The notes below the pieces were generated by a model. It saw only the letters and a list, made by a program, of their open reading frames with translations, searched no databases and was not told the DNA's origin. Shown here piece after piece: positions 47,517 through 56,663 of a stretch of DNA of 64,000 bases. The stretch lies in assembly GCF_038405225.1 (NCBI RefSeq), contig NZ_CP151657.1:1860001-1924000 (forward strand), written 5' to 3'. Source of the stretch: Arthrobacter citreus (GTDB lineage Bacteria; Actinomycetota; Actinomycetes; Actinomycetales; Micrococcaceae). Positions within the stretch are counted from its first letter, which is position 1, and each line of letters starts with the position of its first letter. Both the position numbers and the translations under genes were made by a program.

Positions 47517-48881
47517 ATGACTGCTCAGTCGATTCAGGGGAGCAATTCCCCGCGTTCCAGCTCAAAGGGAATGCCCCGCAAACTGAGTGTTGCGGTCACC
47601 ACCGCAGCGATCCCTGCCGTCATGATGTCAGCACTCGCTCTTGCCGAGCCTGCACAGGCTGCTCCGGTGGGGCCGAACGCGACGCTCTTCCCGCAGCTGC
47701 CGCTTCAGGCCATCAAGAACATGACCGCCGGAACCGCCAATGTTGTTGCCCCGTCACAGCTTGCCACTCTGATGCCCGTCACCATTGCCGCTGAGTCCAG
47801 CGCACCCTCCGTCCACCGCATCGAAGCGGGAGACACCGTCAGTTCCATCGCTGCGCGCTACGGCCTGTCCCTGGACGAGGTGCTCCGCGTGAACAACCTG
47901 CAGAGCAGCTCGCTCATCTTCGCCGGCGAAGAACTGCGCCTGCCCACCGCGGGTTCATCCGCTCCCGAGGCTGCTCCCTCCGCACCCTCCGGCACTTACA
48001 CGGTGCAGGCCGGTGACACCCTCAGCGGCATTGCGGCGTCGCACGGAGTCAGCCTGGACAGCGTGCTGGCGGCAAACAGCCTGACCCTTACCTCGATCAT
48101 CCGCCCGGGCCAGGACATCGTCTTCTCCGGCGGCGCGGTCTCCGCTGCACCGGACTCAGCGGCACCTGCCTCCGCCGCGCCCGCCGCGGCCGGCCACACT
48201 GTGGCTGCAGGCGACACCCTCACGGGCATTGCCGCCCGCCATGGTGTCAGCCTCGCCGACCTGATGTCAGCAAACGGCATGGATGACAGCTCCGTCCTGT
48301 ACCCGGGCGACGTCGTTGCCCTTCCCGGTGCCGGCGTGACCACCCTCGCCACGGCGCCGGTGGAGCCGGCTCCGGCTGAATCCGCTCCGGCCGATGTGGT
48401 GCCCAATACGTTCCTGCACTACACCTATCCGGACCAGGTGGTGGCTGACGCCAACGTCAACAAGCATGCGCTGAACGCTTCACCCGTGCCCAGCCGCGCG
48501 GACATGCAGCAGATTGTTGCGCAGACGGCGGCCGAGATGGGTGTTGATCCCGCCCTGGCCATGGCCTTCTCCTTCCAGGAGTCAGGCTTCGACCAGCGGG
48601 CCGTATCTCCCGCGAACGCCATCGGCGCCATGCAGGTCATCCCCAGCTCCGGCGACTGGGCCTCGGACCTGGTCGGGCGCCAGCTGAACCTGCTGGATCC
48701 CTATGACAATGCCACTGCCGGCGTTGCCATCATCCGCTCGCTCATCCGCACCAGCGACAGCCTGGAGACCGCCGTCGCCTCCTACTACCAGGGCCAGTAC
48801 TCCGTGACGACCCAGGGCATGTACGAGGACACCCGCGGCTACGTGGCATCGGTTCTGGCGCACCGCCAGTCCTTCTCCTAA
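47517..48881 (+). CDS. LysM-repeat lytic transglycosylase, secreted
   Basis: A 454-residue exported wall hydrolase from ATG 47517, which has GAGGA about 11 nt upstream; the ATG at 47499 has none. An N-terminal signal sequence (KLSVAVTTAAIPAVMMSALALAEPAQA) is followed by three LysM modules, each with the GD(T)(V/L)xxIAxxxGVSLxxVL pattern, starting near residues 103, 163 and 227. The C-terminal SLT domain has the catalytic Glu in MAFSFQESGFDQRAVSPANAIGAMQVIP. It should bind peptidoglycan and cleave glycan strands. Confidence 0.93.
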   Translation: MTAQSIQGSNSPRSSSKGMPRKLSVAVTTAAIPAVMMSALALAEPAQAAPVGPNATLFPQLPLQAIKNMTAGTANVVAPSQLATLMPVTIAAESSAPSVHRIEAGDTVSSIAARYGLSLDEVLRVNNLQSSSLIFAGEELRLPTAGSSAPEAAPSAPSGTYTVQAGDTLSGIAASHGVSLDSVLAANSLTLTSIIRPGQDIVFSGGAVSAAPDSAAPASAAPAAAGHTVAAGDTLTGIAARHGVSLADLMSANGMDDSSVLYPGDVVALPGAGVTTLATAPVEPAPAESAPADVVPNTFLHYTYPDQVVADANVNKHALNASPVPSRADMQQIVAQTAAEMGVDPALAMAFSFQESGFDQRAVSPANAIGAMQVIPSSGDWASDLVGRQLNLLDPYDNATAGVAIIRSLIRTSDSLETAVASYYQGQYSVTTQGMYEDTRGYVASVLAHRQSFS

Positions 48882-48907
48882 CGGGACGCACAGCCCATTG
48901 GCAAGGG

Positions 48908-48948
48908 AGGGCAGGGTCCGGATCGGGTGTCGATCCGGGCCCTGCCCT
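48908..48948 (+). terminator. Terminator after the LysM transglycosylase gene
   Basis: An 18-bp stem with one G-U pair (48908-48925 with 48931-48948) and a 5-nt loop, 27 nt after the stop. It is directly upstream of the kinase promoter. Confidence 0.85.
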
Positions 48949-48958
48949 TCTGCGCACG

Positions 48959-48964
48959 TAGGAT
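48959..48964 (+). promoter_or_regulatory. -10 box of leaderless kinase promoter
   Basis: TAGGAT lies 6 nt before the GTG at 48971; no ribosome site. The promoter starts 11 nt after the preceding terminator hairpin. Confidence 0.65.
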
Positions 48965-48970
48965 CGTAGA

Positions 48971-51130
48971 GTGCAAGAATCCGGAAATGACCCCCTAGTT
49001 GGCACCGTAGTGGACGAGCGCTACCGCGTGCTCTCCCGCATTGCCCGCGGAGGAATGTCCACCGTCTACCTGGCCACCGACCTGCGCCTGGACCGCGACG
49101 TCGCGCTAAAGGTCCTGTATCCGCACCTGGCCGCGGACCGCGGATTCCTCGACCGGTTCGAGCGGGAGGCGAAATCCGCCGCGCGCCTGTCCCACCCGCA
49201 CGTCGTCGGCGTCCTGGACCAGGGCTTCGCTGACAATCTCGCGTATCTGGTGATGGAATACGTTCCGGGCAAGACGCTCCGCGAGCTGCTGGAGGCCCGC
49301 ACCCGGCTGACGCCGCGGCTGGCCCTGGCCCTGCTGGATGCGGTGGTGGAAGGCCTGGCGGAAGCCCATGACGCCGGAATGATCCACCGTGATGTCAAGC
49401 CGGAAAACGTGCTGCTGGCGGACAACGGCAGCATCAAGATTGCCGACTTCGGCCTCGCACGCGCGGTGTCCACCAGCACCAACACCGGCACGCTGGTGGG
49501 AACTGTTGCCTATCTCGCCCCCGAACTGGTCACCGGCACCGGTGCCGATGAACGCAGCGACGTCTATTCGGCCGGCATTATGCTCTACGAAATGCTTACC
49601 GGCAGCCAGCCCTTCACGGGAACGGCTCCCATTCAGATCGCCTTCCAGCACGTCCATTCCACTGTTCCCGCACCGTCCGCGGCGTGCCCGGGGCTGGCGG
49701 CGGACCTTGATGAACTGGTCCGCTGGTGCACTGATCCTGATCCGGACAACCGCCCGGTCGACGGTAAGGCCCTGCTCGGCGAACTCCGCCACATCCGCAC
49801 ATCGCTGTCCGATGAACAACTCGATTTCCACTGCCCCGAACCGGCGGACCAGCAGCAGTCCCCCGCATCCGGGGCCACCGGGGCCACTGAGGCCATCGAT
49901 CCCCACGCCACCACGGCACTCCCCCGGCCTCCGGCCGGAGCCACGGAAGTGATCTCAGCGGCCGGAGCTGCGGGCGGGGCCGGCGCATATCCCACCGAAG
50001 TGATTCGGCGCGCGGACAACGCCACATCCGTTTTTCCCGCCGGTGCGCGCGGACCCGGGAACGGGCAGTTCCAGTCGGACGCAACCGAATACGCCGGCGG
50101 TGACAGCGCTGAGGACTCCGCCGCGGAGCAGAACGGGTCCCGCGCCGAACGGCGGCAGGCCCGCCGCGAGGCCAAGGCCGCTGACCGGCAGTCCAGCCGC
50201 GACGCGCACCGCCCCGAGGTGTCGCTGCGCCGGGGACGGCCCCGGCGCCGCGGAGCCCTGCTGCTCGTGCTCGCCGTGCTGCTCGTTGCCGCTGCTCTCT
50301 TTACCGGCTGGTTCTTCGGCCGCGGGCCCGGCGCCGTTGTTGCCGTCCCCGACGTCGCCAACGTTTCACAGGAGGCGGCATCCGCAATGCTGCGCGGGGA
50401 GGGCCTGAAGTACTCCACCAGCGAGATCCACGACGAAATTGTTGCCGCCGGGCTGGCCGTGGGAACCGACCCGGACGCACCGGCGGAGATCCGCCGCTTC
50501 CAGCCGGTAACACTGCTCATCAGCAAAGGACCGGAGCTGTTCGATGTCCCCAACGTGGTGCAGCGGACTCTCGAGGCAGCAACCGGCAACATCACCGATG
50601 CCGGACTCACCGTGGGTGCCGTCACCGAGGAATACAGCGAAACCGTCGACGCCGGGAAAGTCATCAGCCAGTTTCCCGCACCTGACACGCAGCTGCGGCG
50701 GGACGCAGCGGTAAACCTCGTGGTCTCCCTGGGCCCGGCGCCCGTGGACGTGCCGGCAGTGGTCGGAAAGTCGGAGGACGAGGCGGTGGAGCTCCTCAAA
50801 AACGCCGGGCTGACGGCCCAGGTCTCCCCTGAGCAGGTCAACAGCCGGGACATTCCGGCCGGTTCCGTAGCCGTGCAAACACCGGCATCGGGGCAGGTGG
50901 AGCGCGGTTCGGAGGTAACGCTGACCATCTCGAAGGGACCGGTCATGGTGCAGGTGCCGAATGTGGTCCGCCGGTCCCCGGATGAGGCACGTGCTCAGCT
51001 GGAAGGCCTGGGCTTCCAAGTGCAGATCAGCGAACTGCTGGGCGGACTCCTGGGCATTGTCCAGTCACAGGATCCCAGCGGAGGCTCCATGGCACCCGAG
51101 GGATCCGTCATCACCCTCAGGGTTGTCTAG
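48971..51130 (+). CDS. pknL: PASTA-domain Ser/Thr protein kinase at the pknL locus
   Basis: A 719-residue membrane kinase. Kinase domain residues ~10-275: glycine loop RIARGGMSTVYLATD, catalytic Lys in VALKVL, HRDVKPENVLL, ADFGLARAV and activation loop TSTNTGTLVGTVAYLAPE. A ~150-residue Ala/Gly/Ser/Arg juxtamembrane linker leads to one span (ALLLVLAVLLVAAALFTGWFF, ~430-450). Four extracytoplasmic PASTA repeats follow (VVAVPDVANVS, LFDVPNVVQRT, PVDVPAVVGKS, MVQVPNVVRRS). PASTA binds muropeptides or lipid II. Mycobacterial PknL has the same neighbours but lacks PASTA repeats. Confidence 0.95.
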   Translation: MQESGNDPLVGTVVDERYRVLSRIARGGMSTVYLATDLRLDRDVALKVLYPHLAADRGFLDRFEREAKSAARLSHPHVVGVLDQGFADNLAYLVMEYVPGKTLRELLEARTRLTPRLALALLDAVVEGLAEAHDAGMIHRDVKPENVLLADNGSIKIADFGLARAVSTSTNTGTLVGTVAYLAPELVTGTGADERSDVYSAGIMLYEMLTGSQPFTGTAPIQIAFQHVHSTVPAPSAACPGLAADLDELVRWCTDPDPDNRPVDGKALLGELRHIRTSLSDEQLDFHCPEPADQQQSPASGATGATEAIDPHATTALPRPPAGATEVISAAGAAGGAGAYPTEVIRRADNATSVFPAGARGPGNGQFQSDATEYAGGDSAEDSAAEQNGSRAERRQARREAKAADRQSSRDAHRPEVSLRRGRPRRRGALLLVLAVLLVAAALFTGWFFGRGPGAVVAVPDVANVSQEAASAMLRGEGLKYSTSEIHDEIVAAGLAVGTDPDAPAEIRRFQPVTLLISKGPELFDVPNVVQRTLEAATGNITDAGLTVGAVTEEYSETVDAGKVISQFPAPDTQLRRDAAVNLVVSLGPAPVDVPAVVGKSEDEAVELLKNAGLTAQVSPEQVNSRDIPAGSVAVQTPASGQVERGSEVTLTISKGPVMVQVPNVVRRSPDEARAQLEGLGFQVQISELLGGLLGIVQSQDPSGGSMAPEGSVITLRVV

Positions 51131-51151
51131 CCTCCCTCTCCCCGAGACATG

Positions 51152-51193
51152 GCAGAAGGTGCGTTTCCCAGCCTCGGGAAGCGCACCTTCTGC
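51152..51193 (+). terminator. Terminator after the kinase gene
   Basis: An 18-bp stem with one G-U pair (51152-51169 with 51176-51193), 6-nt loop, followed by TATTTTTT. This is the strongest intrinsic terminator in the window. Confidence 0.95.
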
Positions 51194-51212
51194 TATTTTT
51201 TGGGGGGCTGGG

Positions 51213-52607
51213 CTAGCCCTGGCGGGACAGCGCCCCGGCCACGAGGAACGCCATTTCCAGTGACTGCATGTGGTTCAGGCGCGGATCGCAGACGGATTCA
51301 TAACCTTCCACAAACGCTTCCTGGTCGATCGGATCGGCACCGCCCAGGCACTCGGCGACGTCATCGCCGGTCATTTCCACGTGCAGGCCGCCCGGGAAGG
51401 TGCCGAGGGAATTGTGCACCTCGAAGAAGCCCCGGACCTCGTCCATGACGTCGTCGAAGTTGCGGGTCTTGTAGCCGTTGGGTGACGTGACCGTGTTGCC
51501 GTGCATCGGATCGGTGACCCACAGGACCTGTGCACCGGAAGCCGTAACGCGTTCCACCAGGGGAGGCAGTTTTTCCCGGATGTTCTTGGCGCCCATGCGT
51601 GTGATGAAGGTCAGGCGGCCCGGCTCGCGTTCCGGATCCAGCTTGTCGATCAGGGCAAGGGCGTCCTCGGGCTTGGTGTTGGGGCCCAGCTTCACGCCGA
51701 TCGGATTGCGGACCTTGGACAGGAATTCCACGTGGGCGGAGTCCAGGTCACGGGTGCGTTCGCCAATCCACAGGAAGTGCGCCGAGGTGTCATACGGCTT
51801 TCCCGTGCGGGAATCGATGCGGGTCAGCGCACGCTCATAGTCCAGGAGCAAGGCTTCGTGGCTGGCGAAGAACTCCACGCGCTTGAGCGCCTCGAAGTCC
51901 GCGCCGCAGGCGTCCATGAACCGCACGGCCCGGTCAATCTCCCGGGCCAGCGATTCGTAGCGCGAGTGTGCGGGGTTGGCGGTGAAGCCCTTGTTCCAGT
52001 GGTGCACCAGGCGGAGGTCTGCAAAGCCTCCCTGAGTGAACGCCCGAATGAGGTTCAGCGTGGAAGCCGACGTATGGTACGCGCGGACCATCCGTGCCGG
52101 ATTGTGCTCACGGGACTCCGGCGTGAAGTCGTATCCGTTGACCATGTCCCCGCGGTACGCCGGGAGCGTCACGCCCGCGCGCGTCTCGTCGTTCGATGAC
52201 CGCGGCTTGGCGAACTGCCCGGCCATGCGGCCCATCTTGATGACCGGCAGCGAGGCACCGTAGGTCAGGACAACGGCCATCTGAAGGATGGTCTTCACCC
52301 GGGCACTGATCTTATCCGCCGTCGCGCCGTCAAAGGTCTCAGCGCAGTCCCCGCCCTGGAGCAGGAAGGCCTTGCCCTGGGCTGCCGCGGCCAGCCGGTC
52401 CCGGAGAATATCGACTTCTCCCGCGAAGACCAGCGGAGGAACCATCGACAGTTCCGCCACAGCAGCCGGATACCCCGGGTGGTCGTTCCATGACGGCTGC
52501 TGGAGAGCCGGCAGGGACCGCCAGTCATCGAGGCCGGGATAGTCCGCCGCGCCCGGCTTGGGGGCAGTGGAAAAATCTGACACGTTGTCTACAGGAGTGT
52601 AAGTCAC
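51213..52607 (-). CDS. aroG: 3-deoxy-7-phosphoheptulonate (DAHP) synthase, class II
   Basis: A 464-residue plant-like (type II) enzyme that opens the shikimate pathway by joining PEP and erythrose-4-phosphate. Blocks: DDWRSLPALQQPSW, FLLQGGDCAETFDG, KMGRMAGQFAKPRS, LPAYRGDMVNGY, ASHEALLLDYERALTR, WIGERTRDLDSAHVEFLSKVRNPIGVKLGP, RMGAKNIREKLPPL, WVTDPMHGNT and LHVEMTGDDVAECLGG. The GTG start at 52607 has a TAGGCT box 7 nt upstream. It is convergent with the kinase, as part of the conserved pknL-aroG neighbourhood. Confidence 0.97.
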   Translation of the reverse strand: MTYTPVDNVSDFSTAPKPGAADYPGLDDWRSLPALQQPSWNDHPGYPAAVAELSMVPPLVFAGEVDILRDRLAAAAQGKAFLLQGGDCAETFDGATADKISARVKTILQMAVVLTYGASLPVIKMGRMAGQFAKPRSSNDETRAGVTLPAYRGDMVNGYDFTPESREHNPARMVRAYHTSASTLNLIRAFTQGGFADLRLVHHWNKGFTANPAHSRYESLAREIDRAVRFMDACGADFEALKRVEFFASHEALLLDYERALTRIDSRTGKPYDTSAHFLWIGERTRDLDSAHVEFLSKVRNPIGVKLGPNTKPEDALALIDKLDPEREPGRLTFITRMGAKNIREKLPPLVERVTASGAQVLWVTDPMHGNTVTSPNGYKTRNFDDVMDEVRGFFEVHNSLGTFPGGLHVEMTGDDVAECLGGADPIDQEAFVEGYESVCDPRLNHMQSLEMAFLVAGALSRQG

Positions 52608-52614
52608 GCCTTTA

Positions 52615-52620
52615 AGCCTA
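52615..52620 (-). promoter_or_regulatory. -10 box of leaderless aroG promoter
   Basis: TAGGCT on the minus strand ends 7 nt before the aroG GTG, with no ribosome-binding site between. Confidence 0.6.
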
Positions 52621-52735
52621 CTGGCTGCGGGCCCCGGGGACCGAAGCCGGATACCGCCGGACGTAACCTGGGTCCCCGGGTGCGCAACACTGCCGCCGGG
52701 TTATCGCCCGGGATCATGCCGGACGGCAGGGCAGC

Positions 52736-53815
52736 CTAGGCGCTGTGGGGTTCCGTGTCCTCAGGCTCAACGCCTCCGGCTGCCGGGCGGGAAGCGGGTG
52801 AATCCTTTTTCCTGCGGCCAATAATCGTGACGGTGCCGGGCTTCCGCACCGGCTTTCGGGTTGCACGGTCCGCTGCCGGCTCCGGCGAAGTTTCCGGTTC
52901 CGACGCCGGAAGAGTTGCCGATGCGCCGTCGTCAGCGTCCTTGTCACCGGCCACGGTGCTGCCGGTCTTGTCACCGGCGGGTGTCTGGGTCCGGCCGCCG
53001 GGCTCCGCGGGCCGGGCACCCACGGCCCGGGGTATGCCGGGCGCCTGGGCTGCCCCGGCTGCATCCGAAGCGCTGCCGTGCTCGGGAAGACGCACCGCGG
53101 CGCTGCGGGCTTCGGCCTGCTTGGAGATCTTGCGGGCGGCCGCCTGCTTTTCCTTCATGGTGCTCGCGTAGACGTCCACGTACTCCTGGCCGGACAGGCG
53201 CATCAGTTCGTACATGATTTCGTCGGTCACCGAGCGCTGGATGAACCGGTCATTCTCCATGCCGGCGTACCGGGAGAAGTCCAGCGGCTCGCCAACGATG
53301 ATTCCGATGCGGCGGATGTTGGGTATTTTCCGGCCAATGGGCTGGACCTTGTCAGTGCCGATCATGGCCACCGGGATGACCGGGACGCCCGTTTTCAGCA
53401 CCAGCTTGGCCACGCCGGTCTTGCCGCGGTAGAGGCGTCCGTCCGGGCTGCGGGTCCCCTCGGGGTAAATTCCCAGCAGGCCCCCGTTTTCCAGGACGTC
53501 CACGCCTGCGCTCAGGGAGCTGGCCGATGCCGCACCACCGGAACGGTCCATCGGCAGCTGATTAGTGAGCCGGAAGAAGGCGGCGGTGAGCTTTCCTTTG
53601 AGGCCCTTGCCGGTGAAGTACTCGGACTTGGCCAAAAAACTCACAGGCCGCGGCACGGCCAGCGGCAGGAAGATCGAGTCGGAGAAGGACAAGTGGTTGC
53701 TCACCAGTACAGCCGGACCGGTTTCGGGCACGTTGTTCATGCCTTTGACCCAGGGCCTGAAGAGCAGATTGACCACCGGCCCGATGAAAATGGTCTTCAT
53801 CACCCAATAGAACAC
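52736..53815 (-). CDS. 1-acyl-sn-glycerol-3-phosphate acyltransferase-like protein
   Basis: A 359-residue membrane-associated PlsC-family enzyme. The HX4D motif is NHLSFSD (about residue 40), with a second block LLGIYPEGTRSPDGRLYRGKTGVAKL and VPVIPVAMIGTDKVQP. It would acylate lysophosphatidic acid to phosphatidic acid. Beyond residue ~230 the tail is disordered, Ala/Pro/Thr/Arg-rich. GTG at 53815 has GGGAGAG 9 nt upstream. The position matches mycobacterial Rv2182c. Confidence 0.9.
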   Translation of the reverse strand: MFYWVMKTIFIGPVVNLLFRPWVKGMNNVPETGPAVLVSNHLSFSDSIFLPLAVPRPVSFLAKSEYFTGKGLKGKLTAAFFRLTNQLPMDRSGGAASASSLSAGVDVLENGGLLGIYPEGTRSPDGRLYRGKTGVAKLVLKTGVPVIPVAMIGTDKVQPIGRKIPNIRRIGIIVGEPLDFSRYAGMENDRFIQRSVTDEIMYELMRLSGQEYVDVYASTMKEKQAAARKISKQAEARSAAVRLPEHGSASDAAGAAQAPGIPRAVGARPAEPGGRTQTPAGDKTGSTVAGDKDADDGASATLPASEPETSPEPAADRATRKPVRKPGTVTIIGRRKKDSPASRPAAGGVEPEDTEPHSA

Positions 53816-53983
53816 GTAAGCCAGCTCTCCCGTCCGGACATCACAAAACAGGGACTCCGTTTTGAATCCCTGCTCCTACTCTATGCGCCCGCCCGGCCGC
53901 GTTGAATTTTCCGACGTCGCGGGTCCCGCAACTTTGGGCGCTGCAGGGGTGGAAAACGGGCTGCCGAATGCAACCATAGTGTT

Positions 53984-54745
53984 ATGACTTCCCCACCGGG
54001 CCCAGGCGCCTTTTCCAGCGAAGGCCACGGCGCCAACGCCGCAACCGGAGTGCTCCTGAGCCATGGCTTCACCGGCTCCCCGGTGAGCCTTGCCGGATGG
54101 GCCCGGCATCTTCAGGCGCAGGGGTATGCGGTGAGCCTGCCTCTGCTTCCCGGGCACGGCACCACATGGCAGGAGCTGGCAAGGACCCCCTGGGAGCTTT
54201 GGTATGACTCCTATGACCGGGCATACCAGCAGCTGCAGGAGCGCACCGACCGGGTGGTTGCCGCCGGGCTGTCCATGGGCGGAACGCTGGCGCTCCGCCT
54301 GGCCGCCCACCGGCCGGTGGCGGGGGTGGCCGTGGTGAATCCCGGGCTCACGATCGATGACCCGCGCGCACGGTACTCGGGACTGCTGAAGTACGTCATG
54401 CGCTCGGTGCCGGCCATTGCCAACAGCATCAAGCTGGAGGGCCAGGACGAAGGGGCATACCTGCGTACCCCGGTGGGCGGCGTGCATCAGCTAATGCGGC
54501 TGTTCAGGGACACGACGGCGGTGCTTCCGCGGATCACGGCGCCAGTCATCGCCTTCCGTTCCACTGTGGATCCGGTGGTTCCGGAGTCCAGCATGGATGT
54601 CCTGCGCAGGTACCTGGGCAGTGAACTGGAGGTGGTTTCGTTGGAAAACAGCTACCATGTGGCCACTATGGACCACGACGCACCCTTGATTTTTGACCGT
54701 TCCCATCAGTTCATCCAGAGGATCAGCGCAGGTGCTGCAGCATGA
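53984..54745 (+). CDS. Alpha/beta hydrolase, carboxylesterase/monoacylglycerol lipase type
   Basis: A 253-residue serine hydrolase: GVLLSHGFTGSPVSL (oxyanion HG), nucleophile in AAGLSMGGTLALRLA, Asp in FRSTVDPVVP, His in NSYHVATMDHD. It is close to Est30-type carboxylesterases and bacterial monoglyceride lipases. It overlaps the next gene by 4 nt (ATGA). It is next to the divergent acyltransferase, which suggests lipid turnover, though a direct link is inference. Confidence 0.92.
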   Translation: MTSPPGPGAFSSEGHGANAATGVLLSHGFTGSPVSLAGWARHLQAQGYAVSLPLLPGHGTTWQELARTPWELWYDSYDRAYQQLQERTDRVVAAGLSMGGTLALRLAAHRPVAGVAVVNPGLTIDDPRARYSGLLKYVMRSVPAIANSIKLEGQDEGAYLRTPVGGVHQLMRLFRDTTAVLPRITAPVIAFRSTVDPVVPESSMDVLRRYLGSELEVVSLENSYHVATMDHDAPLIFDRSHQFIQRISAGAAA

Positions 54746-55389
54746 AAGAACGCGAACCGGAACGCAACGAATCCACCGATGATTCAGTGTGGCAGGATTT
54801 GGTCGCACGGCTGGAGAACATGCCGGCCGATGAGACGCACGGCGGCCGGGACGTCCCCGGCGGAAAGAGCGGGGGCAGCGGCGACGGCTCCCGGCCCGCA
54901 TCCGCAGATTCGGGAACGGTCCCAGACCCTTCCTCCGGTTCCCCGGTCCCCGCCGCGGACGGCAAGGGAGAGCAGAGCCATCCGGCAGGGCCCGGGGCGG
55001 GACCCCGGGAGGGTTCCGGAACGGACATTCCGCCGCGTGATCCGGCAGGGCGCTCCGCAGCGGAACGCACCCGCGCCATCTTCGACAACCAGCCGTTCCG
55101 GGCGGCCCCGCCGCGGGGTCCCCGCGACTATGACGAGCCGGAGGAGCTCGAGTCGGAGGGAGAGTTTGTGCCGCCGGAACCGCCGCCGTTCAGCACCGGG
55201 GAGCCGCTGGTGGTCCTCGCCTGGATCGGCGCCCTTGGCGGGCCTCTCCTGCTGCTGCTGTTTGCCATGTTCTGGCGCGGTGCTCCGGTGGCGGTCATCC
55301 TGGGCGTTATAGCCCTCTTTGGGGCGGCAGCCGCTTATTTGCTCTTCCGGTTGCCGCAGCACCGCGATGACGACGGCGCCGCCGTGTAG
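54742..55389 (+). CDS. Hypothetical membrane protein with disordered N-terminal region
   Basis: A 215-residue protein. The first ~150 residues are charged and Gly/Pro/Ser-rich, starting ESTDDSVWQDLVARLENMPA. Two hydrophobic segments follow (PLVVLAWIGALGGPLLLLLFAMFW and VAVILGVIALFGAAAAYLLFRL). It has no recognised domain. It is translationally coupled to the hydrolase and lies in the position of mycobacterial Rv2183c, also a small membrane protein. Low-complexity sequence makes similarity hard to judge. Confidence 0.8.
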   Translation: MKEREPERNESTDDSVWQDLVARLENMPADETHGGRDVPGGKSGGSGDGSRPASADSGTVPDPSSGSPVPAADGKGEQSHPAGPGAGPREGSGTDIPPRDPAGRSAAERTRAIFDNQPFRAAPPRGPRDYDEPEELESEGEFVPPEPPPFSTGEPLVVLAWIGALGGPLLLLLFAMFWRGAPVAVILGVIALFGAAAAYLLFRLPQHRDDDGAAV

Positions 55390-55438
55390 GGCAGCACCGT
55401 TCGTCCTTCCGGTGGCGGGCAGCCGCCCACACGGCGGG

Positions 55439-56509
55439 TCAGCGCCGGGCAGCTATCCGCGACAGGTCCGCGGCACCAATCATTCCGGCTCCCGGCCCCA
55501 GGGCGGCAAGTTCAAGGCGTGCCGCCGGCCGGAAGCCGCGGCCGGTCAGGTTCCGGGCGAAAGACCTGCGCGCAGGTTCCAGCAGCAGGTCTCCGGCGGC
55601 GCTCAAGCCGCCGCCGACAACAAACATTCCCGGATCCAGGGCGGCCGCCAGGTTGGCCAGCCCAAGTCCCAGCCACTGCCCCACTTCGTCCAGCAGCTCC
55701 ACGGACGCCTGATCGCCTTCCAGCGCCATCCGGGTCACCACTGCACCGGTAATGGCGCTGATGTCGCCGTCCACGGCCCGCAGCAGTTCCTGTGCCACCG
55801 GGGAGTTGGCGGCGGCAAGCTCCCGGGCTTCCCGGCCCAGGGCGTTGCCGGACGCGTACTGCTCCCAGCAGCCGCGGTTGCCGCATTCGCAGCGCTGGCC
55901 GGAGGGCATGATGATCTGGTGGCCAAACTCCCCCGCCACGCCGAACCTTCCCCGCTCCAGCCGGCCGTCCATGATCATGGCACCGCCAATTCCCGTGCCC
56001 AGGGTCACGCACACCATGCGGCTCTGGCCGAGGCCGGCACCAAAACGCCACTCGGCCCAGGCGGCGCCGTCGGCGTCGTTGACCAGATAGACGCGGCGGC
56101 GCAGCAGCCGCTCGAGGTTCTCGCGCAGGGGCTCGTTCCGCCAGGCCAGATGGGGGCTGAACAGCACGGTGCTGCCCGCGAGGTCCATCCAACCGGCGGC
56201 GCCGATGCCCACGGACCAGACATGGTGGTTGGCGGAAAGCTCGCGCACGAGATCCACAATGACCGATTCCACTTCGCGCGGATCCTGGCCGGGGGTGGAG
56301 CGGCGGGCCTCGGCGATCACCCGGCCGTCGCCGTCGACCAGCCCGGCCGCCACCTTGGTGCCGCCAATGTCGATGCCGATGGCCAATCCGCGCCGGCGCA
56401 TCCGGTTCGGCAGCCTGATGGGCCGGCGGGCGGGAAAAGGCTCCATGGCGCGGCGCTGCCAAAGGATGGGAGAGGAACGGGGAACAGGCGCTGGGTTAAC
56501 GGGACGCAT
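55439..56509 (-). CDS. ROK family glucokinase-like sugar kinase
   Basis: About 356 residues from ATG 56509. ATP motif GIDIGGTKVAAGLVDGDG, sugar-binding VYLVNDADGAAWAEWRFGAG, VCVTLGTGIGGAMI, then the ROK zinc motif CECGNRGCWEQYASG and MFVVGGGLSAAGDLL. It most likely phosphorylates glucose with ATP; there is no DNA-binding domain, so it is a kinase and not a ROK repressor. The first ~38 residues before MRRRGLAIGID have no counterpart in the family, so a later start (56446 or 56401) is possible. A TACACT -10 candidate is at 56524-56519. Confidence 0.9.
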   Translation of the reverse strand: MRPVNPAPVPRSSPILWQRRAMEPFPARRPIRLPNRMRRRGLAIGIDIGGTKVAAGLVDGDGRVIAEARRSTPGQDPREVESVIVDLVRELSANHHVWSVGIGAAGWMDLAGSTVLFSPHLAWRNEPLRENLERLLRRRVYLVNDADGAAWAEWRFGAGLGQSRMVCVTLGTGIGGAMIMDGRLERGRFGVAGEFGHQIIMPSGQRCECGNRGCWEQYASGNALGREARELAAANSPVAQELLRAVDGDISAITGAVVTRMALEGDQASVELLDEVGQWLGLGLANLAAALDPGMFVVGGGLSAAGDLLLEPARRSFARNLTGRGFRPAARLELAALGPGAGMIGAADLSRIAARR

Positions 56510-56663
56510 CAACAACCAAGTGTATTCACCGGCCGGGCCTGCCGCGAAAGCGTTATTGGTTCGAGAAGTTACCCACCGGTATTTTTATGTGATCCACGTT
56601 ATAGGCTTGACGTTAATGTCTGCGCAATCGTCTGCCGGCCAGTCGGATATCAAAGGAGCTATC

